64,000 nt of DNA. It comes from Luteolibacter ambystomatis. GTDB lineage: Bacteria; Verrucomicrobiota; Verrucomicrobiia; Verrucomicrobiales; Akkermansiaceae. Position numbers and translations under genes: made by a program. Below are positions 44,297 through 54,700 of this stretch, piece by piece; the first letter of the stretch is position 1; the number at the start of each line of letters is the position of its first letter. The DNA is taken from positions 2,553,754 to 2,617,753 of the forward strand of contig NZ_CP073100.1 in the NCBI RefSeq assembly GCF_018137965.1. The letters are read 5' to 3'. A model generated the notes under the pieces. It searched no databases and was not told the DNA's origin. It saw only the letters and a list, made by a program, of their open reading frames with translations.

Positions 44297-44627
44297 TTAC
44301 TCCCGCTCATACCACGGACGCATCCGCGCGCCTTTCAGATCGATACCGTCGGTAAGCATGGCAAGGGCCTCCGCGGCCATCCGACGGCTTCGGCCACGAG
44401 AAGGTTCCCTTTTCGAGCCGCTTGGCGTGGACCCACAACCCGGTGCCATCCCAATGGAGGAGCTTGATGCGGTTGCGCGAGCGGTTCGAGAAGACGAAGA
44501 CCGCTCCGCTGCGCGGGTCCTCGCCGAGCTGGCCGGTGACCAGCGCATGGAGGCTGTCGAAGGACTTCCTCATGTCGCACGGCTCCAGCGCCAGAAAGAC
44601 GCGCAGGCTGCCGGAGAGAGTCAGCAC
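44297..44627 (-). pseudogene. tnpB: IS66 TnpB, frameshifted
   Basis: GTG 44627 opens LTLSGSLRVFLALEPCDMRKSFDSLHALV...KGTFSWP. The family ending MAAEALAMLTDGIDLKGARMRPWYERE is in another frame, so an indel lies near 44375-44395. Confidence 0.8.
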
Positions 44628-45022
44628 GGGCGGGTGGAGGTAAGGTGGCGGAGCAGCTCCGCCACCCAGGCGAGGTGCTTGCGGCTTGCCACCTCGATGC
44701 GGGTGCCGTCGGCAAGCGTGACGCGCAGGGGCTCGGCGACGGCTGCCTGGACCGAAGGCTCCATGGGCGCGTCCACCACGACTTCGGCAAAGGAGTGTTG
44801 AACGGGTTCGGGTTCCAGCCGATCCCGGCGACGTTTCTGCACCCAGGTGGCGAAAGTCGGATACTTCAAGCCGTGTTGGCGGCGAAAGGCCATCGCCGAC
44901 TGGCCGCCGCGCTCGAAGGCATCGAGTAGGGCCTCGCGCTGGGTGGGCTCGATCAGCACGCGGCCGCGGGAATCCGATCGGATCAAACCCGGCCCGCCAC
45001 CGGGATCTACGATAGAGGTCAT
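44621..45022 (-). CDS. tnpA: IS66 TnpA (HTH)
   Basis: 133 residues with IEPTQREALLDAFERGGQSAMAFRRQHGLKYPTFATWVQKRRRD. The start ATG (45022) sits at the loop edge of an inverted repeat, as in element 1. Confidence 0.85.
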   Translation of the reverse strand: MTSIVDPGGGPGLIRSDSRGRVLIEPTQREALLDAFERGGQSAMAFRRQHGLKYPTFATWVQKRRRDRLEPEPVQHSFAEVVVDAPMEPSVQAAVAEPLRVTLADGTRIEVASRKHLAWVAELLRHLTSTRPC

Positions 45023-45054
45023 TCATGCCTATGTATCACCTCTATCGTAGGTCC
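45003..45054. repeat. 17-bp inverted repeat over the tnpA start of IS66 element 2
   Basis: Arms GGATCTACGATAGAGGT and ACCTCTATCGTAGGTCC, with a single wobble pair. The sequence is unrelated to the palindrome in element 1 but the position over the tnpA start is the same. Confidence 0.7.
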
Positions 45055-45089
45055 GGGAACGGGGGCTCTATGGAGCGCTTACGCCTATC

Positions 45090-45434
45090 TCAGAGCTGCT
45101 CCTTGAGCTTCTGAAACTTCGCTTCCAGCGCCACCAGTTCCTTGCGTCTCATTGCGATCTCTTGGTCCAGCGAGAAGAGCTGCCCCAGCAGCTTCGTACG
45201 CCCGCCATCGCCTTCCCTTACCCCGGCCTTCGCAGACTTTCCGGATTTTGGAGTGGTGCTCCCCTCGGCCTTGACCCATGAGCTGATCGTTAGCGCGCTG
45301 ACCGCGAACTTCTTCACGGCGGCGGCGACACCACCACGGCCCTTATCTCTGTTTGCTTCGCGGACGAAGTCCACGATTTGCTGCTTTTCTTCCGGGGTGT
45401 AGCGTTTGCCTTTGGCTGATTTCTTTGCGCTCAT
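45090..45434 (-). CDS. Small HTH/coiled-coil protein
   Basis: 114 residues from ATG 45434. An HTH-like half reads RYTPEEKQQIVDFVREANRDKGRGGVAAAVKKFAVSALTISSWVKAEG. The C-terminal coiled coil (about 75-114) is rich in Glu/Lys/Leu. It resembles stand-alone transposase-like HTH proteins of PVC bacteria. It begins just outside IS66 element 2. Function unknown. Confidence 0.65.
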   Translation of the reverse strand: MSAKKSAKGKRYTPEEKQQIVDFVREANRDKGRGGVAAAVKKFAVSALTISSWVKAEGSTTPKSGKSAKAGVREGDGGRTKLLGQLFSLDQEIAMRRKELVALEAKFQKLKEQL

Positions 45435-45562
45435 GACGAACGGAAGGTTCGCGCCAGCGGTTAGAAGTGCAAGTGGTATGTGCGCGTGGAGCGAGCTGAC
45501 GACACCGCGCTGCACGTATAAGAGAATACGGCAGGCCCCCGTCAGCCCGACCCACCTACATG

Positions 45563-45751
45563 TTATCCATTTATTCCATGATTATAAAGCCATGTCTTGA
45601 TCCAAAATACGGGAGTAAATGGAAAAGCCACAATCTTGACCCACCTATCTTCAAAGGATATGATCTCAAAATACATTGCCATCTCCAATGCCCTTCCTAG
45701 GACATAGTAGATCACGACAAGCACACCTAATAACATCAGCCTCTTTTTCAT
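45563..45751 (-). CDS. 62-residue membrane protein, candidate immunity protein of the Rhs toxin
   Basis: One clear transmembrane helix at about 5-25 (LMLLGVLVVIYYVLGRALEM) and a second hydrophobic stretch at about 40-56. The start overlaps the Rhs stop by 4 bp (ATGA). It is AT-rich like the Rhs tail and unlike the Rhs body. The immunity role is inferred from position and composition. Confidence 0.55.
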   Translation of the reverse strand: MKKRLMLLGVLVVIYYVLGRALEMAMYFEIISFEDRWVKIVAFPFTPVFWIKTWLYNHGING

Positions 45752-48700
45752 CTATCCATAATATTGCCAACTTTGTCCAAATGTTTCTTAAAATCCGCAT
45801 CGCTGGGCTCCGCCCATTCTTTATACACTGCATGTTTTTGGCGAGGATCATAGCCATATAATGGTGCCCTCTCTCCAAAATTGCCAACAAACCATTCATG
45901 CATTTTGGCATTAGGTCCATCGTGTGATGACCCGACTATACCTAGTTTTTGGGAATTTTCCAGAAGGGATTGCATGTCTGGATTTTTCTCGAAATCTTTT
46001 CCACCCAGTGCAGCATACAGGGATCTCGCATAATTTTCATATTTTTTCAGATTATACGAATTTTCCGCAATGGAATCCGGCCTAAACCCATCTTCCGCAT
46101 GCCCACCCAACGGGGCGTAGCCTTTTTCGCCATCGCCGCCATTTTGTTTTGCGTGAGCATAAGTATCACCAAGAGTATGAATCGCAAAACCTATCTGCCA
46201 GTCACTCTCAAATTCACCCGCCTTAATAGCCTCTGCTAGATTTCTTCGAGCGCTTATAACTTGTTCATTATTTGCCCCTCGAAGGAAATGCAGATTTCCC
46301 TGAACTGCAACCATTTGGTGGGTAGCGCCAGTGTCGGCTGCGAGCGCTTCTTTACTTAACGGAGGGCCGGTAGGCTTGAGCGCCGATTCCAGGCCACCTG
46401 ATTTTGCATGATCGATTGCGTCATATCGACTGGATTCATCAGGCAACTGAGAATAATAAGCAATTCTCAAAGCCTTGTTCTTTTCCACTCCTGCAGCAAT
46501 AGCCACTGCGTAAGTGGTGTAGTAATGACCAGCTTCAGCGTAAAGTCCCTCCGGATCGAATGCCGTCCACGGGTTCTGCCTTACATAGGTGTAGACATTC
46601 GGGCCATCCACAAACCCGGCCGGGTCCCGTGAGATGAACGTCCCGCTGTCCAGATCACGGTAGCGGAAGCCTTCGTTCAGAAGGCCGGTTGGATCCTCGT
46701 CCTTGGTATTGGCGCGCTGGCGCTCGACATTGGTGCCCAATTCCGCAGTGCGGGTGCCGAAGGCCTCGTAGGAAGCTTGCCAGGTGGCCGCTCCGGAACC
46801 ATCGGTGGTGGAGACGACATCGCCACGCGAGTTGTAAGCATTATAGCTGCGATCGGTGCCCCGGACCGTGTAGAGCACGCCTCCGATGCCTCCGCCCCAA
46901 TCGCTGCCGCGGATCATCTCCACCTGGACCACGCCGGAAGCATTCGCTTCCTGCACGCTGGTGCCGCCACTAAAGGTTAGCGACGTTTTGGCTCCGGACG
47001 CCGCCGATTCATCGCGCAGAACACGGCGGCAGCGGTAATCGTAGGTGTAAGCATAGTCCCCCGACGGGGCATCGAGCGAGATCAGGCGGTTCTCATGATC
47101 CCACGTATAGGCGTCCGTTCCGCCCGTCCCGGTCCGGGTGGCCCGGTTACCATTGTGATCGTAAGTGAAGGTCCAGGACGCTGCTCCGCCGGACGGCCCG
47201 TAGCTGATAAGTTGGTTGGAATTGTAGCCGCCCGTGCCATTCCCGAAGGTGTAGACCGTCGTGATGCCGCCGGCCACCTTGCCGGTGCGGTTGTTCGCCG
47301 CATCATAGCCATAGTAGGTGGTTGTGGCCGCCCCGCCGGAGGGGGTCGCGGCCTCCGCCACCAGGCGATAGGTCTTGTCGTAGCCGTTCACCACCACGCG
47401 GTTGGCCATGCCCGCCTTCGTATAGGTCTCCGCGACACGCAGGACATTCCCAACGCCATCATAGCTGTTCGGCCACGACCCGACGGAGACGGAATAATCG
47501 TTGGAGGAAACGAGGGCGTTCGAGCCATTGCGCTCCACAATCGTCAGGGTGCGTCCGAGGCGATCGTAGGTGCTGGTCGATTTCGTTCCGTTGGGCAGGG
47601 TCTTGCGGGTGATCTTGCCGCCCAGGTCATAGGCGTAGGAGGTGACACGACCGGACGGCGTGCCCAGCGCATCACGCTCTTCACAGGACGACAGGCGGTT
47701 GAGTTCATCATACTCGCAGACAAGGGCCCGGTTGGTGCGTCCGTATACGGTTTGCTTCCGGTTTCCAGCCTCATCGTACAGAGGATAGGCGTGGGTGATC
47801 CCCGCCGAGGTTTCGCTGGTGAGGCGTTTCAGCTTGTCATAGGTGCTGGCTGTCTCGCGCAGCGAACCCGGGTCATTCGGGTAGGTGACAGAAAGAAGGG
47901 AATCGACCTCGTCATAACTTCTCAGTTGGTTGTCCAGGTGCGTGCTCGTGCCGCCGCTTCCGGGATTGTAGATGACCTCCGTAAGACGATGCAGAGCGTC
48001 GTAGCCATAGGCCGTGATCCGTCCCATGCCGTCCGTCCGGCGCACCTGCACCAGGCCGTCGTAATCCGAATACTCGGTCCGCTGCACCGCAGTGCCCGGA
48101 TCCCAGAGTGTTCTGGTCTTGCGGGCGAGGCCGTCATAGGTAAACCCGGTCCGGCAACCTTTGCCATCGGTCACGCAGACGAGATTGCCGGCGTCATCAT
48201 ACTCTTTGCTTACGAGCAGGACTCCCGGATAAGCCGAGCGGTAGGACGAAGGACTGAATCCGCTTCCTCCTGGCTGCACCGGATTTCCGGCCGTCGGATC
48301 GGTCGCGGTTGCCACGAGACGCCCCAGCCCGTCATAGGCATTCCGGGTGATGTTTCCGTTTGCATCCTTGGAGGAGAGCACCAGCCCGCCCGGATCCAGT
48401 TCGGTCGACTGGGTGATGTCTCCCGTTCCCGGGTTTGCGAAAGAATCGGAGGGGTCTCCAGTCTCCGGGTTCGTCCGCGTAGCATACACCCGGTAGGCGC
48501 GATCCAGGAACGACCGGCTGAGGTTGCCGCGCTCGTCGACCGCCGCCGTGATTTTGCCCACCCGGTTGTAGTAGGTGAGGCGCTCAGGCCGGACGCCCCC
48601 GATCGGTGCATCCGGATCTTTGGCATTCGTGACCGCTGGCAGGAGCACCTTCGTCTGACGGTTCCGATCGTCATACTCAAAATCGGTCCTGTTTAGCCGT

Positions 48701-51700
48701 GGATCAATGGTGGCCAGCACATTGCCTGCCTCGTCATAGATCGTCTTCGTGGTCGGTGAATTCGCGGTGATCCCGCCAGTCGCGGGGTCCGCCGCCCACG
48801 TTTGCACCGCTCTCCCGGCGGAATCGAAGCGTGTTTCAGTGTAACGGTTCTGGGGTTCAAGGGTCCGCCATGCCAATCCGGTGGAAGTGTAATAGCAATA
48901 GGTCGTCCTCGCCAATCCCGACACTCCCTGCGCCTGTGTCGTGGACACGGTTCTGCCAAGTCCGTCGGCGACGGTTTTGGTCACCGTGCCGCGGTCATCG
49001 GTGACGGAGGTGATCAGAGCTTCCTTTGAGCCACCTCCAGTCAGGCCATAGGCGGTTTCCGTGGTCTTGAATCCGTCATCCCCACCGCTTGGCGACCCTG
49101 AGTATTGGACTCCCGTCGCCACCGGCCGGTAAACCGCATCGTAGGCACCATAGGTGAAGAGAGACTCGCGACTTCCGAACGTGGTTCCTACCGCGTCCAC
49201 ACGTTTGCTGGACGTAGGCTTGAAGCCGCTGGTATCAAACGCGCTGGACCCTGGATTGGCGGCATAGGTATTCCCACCGAACGTAACACTGCTCTGATAC
49301 CCCAATTCCGTGTGTGTGACCTCCGACGAAGCAGCCGCCAGACTCACCAGTGCCCCCAAGGTATCTCCCTGTCCGGAAGGAACTCCGGTGAAGACGTGAA
49401 TCGGCCGGTAGATTCCGTCGTAGACCGTGCAGGTTGAGAAGCCCCGGGCATCTTCCTGCCGGGTCACTCTTCCCACCTTGTTGTAGGTCGTCCTGGTGAC
49501 AAGATCCTGTGTGGTGATCGCCACGCCCGGCTGAAGCGCGGTGTCGTCAATCCAACCCTGGGTTCCGGCGGAGGGAATGCCCGCGCGATCCATGTCGATG
49601 ACGGTGTGGGTGACCCGGCCCAGGACATCGCGCAAATAGAGCGTCGTGTTTCCCTCCTCATCCGTCGTGGCGGCTTTTCTGCCGTTCCGGTCGTATTGAA
49701 CGTAACTGGAGGAGGCGAGAGGGTCGCCGCTTTCCGAATAGGTGGTGGGGAAATCAGTCCGCACCAGACGATTCAGCAGATCGTAGTGGAAGGTGGTCAC
49801 CTTGCCCCTGGGATCCTTGATCGTCTTTTTATTATTGTTCAGGTCGTAGGTGTATTCCGTTTTGAGATCCGTACCATCGGCATGCATGGTCGCGGACTTC
49901 AACCGGCCCAGTTCGTCCGGCACATAATCGGTAACGATGTTTTGAACCCACGAAGGATCGGAGATGTGCCCCTGTCCGGCAAATTTCTGCACGATCTTCC
50001 GGGTCATGAATCCTTTGAACGTGCTCGTATATTCGTAGGCTTCCTTTTTCAGGATATAACCGGTGCCGAGGTCGGTGACAATGAGAGCCGTTTGATTGCC
50101 ATTGGCATCGACCGGTGTCTCGGTTTTGATGTTGTGAACATTGATCGTGGAGAGCAGTCGCCGCGATTTCTTCGGGTTCTGGCTCTCATCATACTCATAC
50201 GTTTCGGTCCTGCCGAGTGCGTCGGTCTTGATCGTGGGATCCGACCACTTCGTCCCGAATGTCGGGATGTTTCCCGCGGCGGTCGGCAATGTGTACGGAG
50301 TCACGTCTCCAAAAGCCCACCCTGTGACATTCCCCGAGAAATCTGTGACCGAAGAAAGGCCCAGGCCGGAATCCAGATCGAAAGCGTAGCTTTCCTCACC
50401 GATCGTTCCGCCTCCGGCTGCTTCGTAAGTGTTGGTGAAGCCGAGGTAGTAGATCATCCATTCCGGCGCATATCTGCCCTGCTGGCTGTAGGCACCGGGG
50501 TCGTAGGTCTGCTCGTCCTCAAGCTCGACGATCTCACCATGCACGTCCTCGAAGTCATAGAGGGTGACGTTGCCTTCCGCGTCGGTCACCTTGGTATGGA
50601 CCTCCGCCTTGAAGGTGGGGGTGCCGTCCGACTTCGGATAGAACCACATTTTCGAATCAGGACGCGCGAACAAGGCGGTGGAACCGTCTGCGCGCTCCAC
50701 TTTCGAGACGAGTTGGGGCAGGCCCGACACGGTCTTAAAGTTCGCCTGATTGCTCGTTTCGTAATCCTTGTTGAGCGTTTTGAGATGATTGCTCAAGCCA
50801 CCGAGGACCTCCGATGGCAATCCGTCCAGCGACACCGAAGCGGTGTAGAACCCGCTGTCGGTCCCGTTGGCGGAGAACGCCTTGGTATAGTCATTGGGGA
50901 CATACTCGATCTTGGTTTCCTTTTCCCGGCGGTCCTTGATCGAGATCACGTGGAAATGGAGGTGATCGTCGAAACGATAGTTCTTCGAAAGTCCCGCCGA
51001 GGCCTTGACCTCTTCCACGCTCACCTCCGAAACCGGATCACCATAGCCATAGTCGACACTGGTCCCATCGGCGTAATGAACCTTCACGAGCTTCTTGCCT
51101 TTCTCCGCAAGCACGCGCGGTGCGGGAGGCACCGCCGAGCTCGAATCCTGAGTCGACGATCTGCTCGACCAGGTGATGTCCTCGTAATCGAACGTCGTGC
51201 GGTTGCCCATGGAGTCCGTGACTGCCTCCACCCGGCGGCAGTCGCTGCTCCGCTGGATGGTGATCTTCTGGCCCGGGCGCTGCGGGCACGAGATTTCCGT
51301 TGGAATCAGGGCCGAGCCATCCGACGCGCCGTAACTGTAGACGAGTTCATTATCGAAGCGGTCGACCACCTTTTCCAGACGCCAGTAGTAGTGGCGCTTT
51401 CCGGTGGGAGCCGGCTGGATCCGGTCGGAGGAGTAGGCGAACCATGCGGAAGTGGGTTCGAAGACCAGCTTCGTGCCGAACTTCTTGCGGTAGACCAGCT
51501 TCCCGTTTTCCAAGCTGAGTGAATTCTGAAGGGTCTTCTTGTCCACACGGGACGACGGCCAGGGCATGAATTCCAGGCCGTTGTTCGTAAACCGCTGCGA
51601 TCTCCCTTCCTCGTCCACCACGTTGAAAACAACCGGATCGGGGCTGTCGTCGCCGACGGATTCCAGCACCTCGATGTAGGAACTGAGGTTGGAAGACCAA

Positions 51701-54700
51701 CCCGCTCCAAAGGGCTGGGTCATGGACTCGTGGGGGCGAATGCCGCTTCGTTCGGTCCAAATACATTCGTTGGCGCTCAGGTTTGCCTGAAGCACGAGGT
51801 CGGACGCTGCCAATGGCGTGTAGATGAGACTGTTGTCGTGGCGCAGGCTCAGATCGAAGGCATCGACATAGGTTTCCTCCTCGTTCTGATCGGTCTCGGC
51901 TTCCGTCTCGGGCTTCTGGTCACCCAGCGGCCGACCGGCCAACGAAACCTTGCGATAGCGCGGTCCGGTGGCGTCGTTTCCGGAGAAGTTGAGAGACGTC
52001 GAGAACGACATCTTCTCGATCGGCACGATGTAGGCCTTCTTGCCATCCGCCGTATTCTCAGTGGTGTGGCCGGGGCCCGAGTATTCGATGAGGAGACTGT
52101 TTCCGTCCCAGAGGTAAAAGGACTTGTCGTCACACTCGATTTTCGCGGTGTAGTCATAATCCGGACCCTCATCATCCGAATAGGTCGTCGACATATGCTC
52201 AAGCGAGATCTCAGTCCAATTCCGGCGGTCGAGCGGATACTCGATCTCCTCCAACACCTCGGTGCTGTGGTTGTGCACCGAAGCCTCACCAAGCAACAGG
52301 CGCCATTGTTCGGAGTGGGATGAGGAATGATCCCCGATTTTGATTTTCAACTCGTTGTCAGGCGAGCTCGGCCCGAACGCCGGTCCGAAAACACCGAGCA
52401 TCCCCAACCCGGGACAATGGGGTGGATGGGCCACGGCCTCCGCAGGCGTCAGTTCGAGCGGGTCCAATGGAGCGCTATCCGGATCCACCGGGTTCGTGCG
52501 CCATTGCAGTTCTTCCGAATCGCTGATGCCGTCATTGTCCGTGTCCGCCTTTGTCGGATCCGTCCCAAGCACGGATTCCATCCAATTGTTGATTCCGTCG
52601 CCATCGGGGTCGTCATACCACCGGCCGCTGGATTGGCTCTTCGGGTTGAATCCGTAGTTCACCTCGAATCCGTCGAAAACACCATCGCCGTCCGTGTCGG
52701 CGTTTCTCCAGTCCGTGCCATTGATGAACTCCAGGGCGTCTGGAAGTCCGTCATGATCGTAATCCGTGTCCTGCCCCCAGATGTAGGGATCTCCGGCGAC
52801 ATTGCGTTCGAAATAATCCGGAGCGCCATCATGGTCCTCGTCCTGGTTGAAAAGCTGTCCCGCCTCGGTGACGTTCAGACCGCGATCGAAGAACATCACG
52901 CGGTCCAGATCCACGGCCGATCCCCCGAACTTCAGCTGCGCACCAGTCCCGACGGTCCATGCGGCATTCGGAAGGGAGGTGGTCAGCGTGCCCGTCGCCA
53001 TTTTCCCATCCACATACAACTTCAGTTGGTTGGCCTCCCTGACCATCATCACCTGATGCCATTTTCCATTGTCGATGCGTTGAGAAGCGAGCGTCTCAGG
53101 CAGTTGGAATTGGAGGTTGCCTTTGTCCGATAGGAACGAGATGGTCCGCCTGACATCAGCAGGAGGATTGCTACCGGTGGCGGAGAGGCTGAATCCGAAA
53201 GTGGTCGTGTTTCTCCTGAAGTAGCAGATCGCCTTGGTCGTGGTCAGCGAGGACGGCGCGAACCGAACCCAGGTGGACAGCGTGAAGTTCGCCTTGCCGG
53301 ACAGGATCGAGGGATCCACGTCCACATAATCGTTGGTTCCTCCGAATCGAAGCCCCTTCGACAGCATGCCATCAGCCACTTCGGAAGTCGCCCCTGCCAC
53401 CACCGCCGGATAGCTCGATGACATCCGGTTCGGATAGCGGTTGGGGGACGCCACCAACATCTCGAAATCCCAGAACCCGATCAACGAATCGAACGTCGAA
53501 GCGGGAATGCCTGCTCCGTCGGGATCGTGGAGCGCATCGTTTTCGTATGCCCACTGCCAATCTCCCTCGCCACCATCATCCTCGTCGTCGGGGATTCCAT
53601 CCTGGTCACGGTCCGGGAACGAAGGCACCCGGGCATATCCATCCAAAGGAATGGTGAAATTCAGCACCGGAGAGACGTGGGTTGCTCCCGAGCTATCGGT
53701 GGCAACCGCATGCACGGCATGAGATCCCGCCGTTGGAGCAGGCTGCGCGAGCTTCCAAGGAGCGGAGCCCACTGTGCCAAGCGATTGGGTTCCTTCAAAG
53801 AACTCCACTTTTTGCACATCTCCCGGACCGTCCTTGTCGATCACCGACGCGATCAATTGGATCGATGATGGCGCTGCCGCGTCGGGACGATACAAGCCCA
53901 GCGAGATATCCGGCGCGCGGTTGATCACGTTGAGTCGTTTCACCGGAGTCGGCAACGAGACCACGTTTGCCGTGGTGCCGTTCCCACCCATGCCATCCGC
54001 ATTCCTGCCCCAGCAATAAACCGTGCCGTCCGAGGCCCAGGCCATACTGGTGCCATTGGTTCCCGTTCCACCGGCCTCGATGCGGACGATGCCGGAGAGG
54101 ATCCCACTGCCATCGGGCGTCTTGACCCGGTCCGCAAGTCCCCGCTGGGTCGTTCCTCCATCGCCCAATTCGCCGCTCGCATTGTAGCCCCAGCTCCAAA
54201 CCTGCCCCAGATTGTCCAGAGCCAGCGTGTGCGCCGCGCCGCAAGCCACCTGGGTGATCCCATTCAGCAAGGGATTGTCCGTCAGATCCGCGGGAGTGGC
54301 ATCGACTTTCTTGACGCGAACCGGTGTGCTGACGTTGGCAGCCGCGGTCAATCCATTGCCGAGACGCCCCTTGTCTTGTGATCCAAAACACCAGACCTCT
54401 CCCTGATGATCGGGATCGCCGGGGGTCAATCTCACCGCCGCAGAATGAATATCTCCTCCTGAAATCGAAACGATATCCTGCAAGGCGAGAACATTCGCCC
54501 GGGACTGGTTGGTGATATTTCCAATCCCCAGCTGTCCGTTGGAATTGGTGCCCCAGGCCCAAACCCGGCCCTGCCCACCCGGAGCTTCGGACACATGAGC
54601 TTCGCGCGCCAATCCATGTTCGGCTCCCGCCGCGATTTCCTTGATGCCGGAAAGTGCGGGAAAGGGTGAGCCGGCTTGCGTCACGCTGATTGCGTACGTG

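Larger units (their letters stand above)
42679..45082 (-). mobile_element. IS66-family element 2 (2404 bp), degenerate
   Basis: Ends GTAAGCGCTCCAT (left) and its inverted counterpart (right). It is a different IS66 subtype from element 1. tnpC and tnpB are frameshifted, tnpA intact. Only 81 bp (42598-42678) separate the two elements. No target duplication is visible. Confidence 0.85.
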
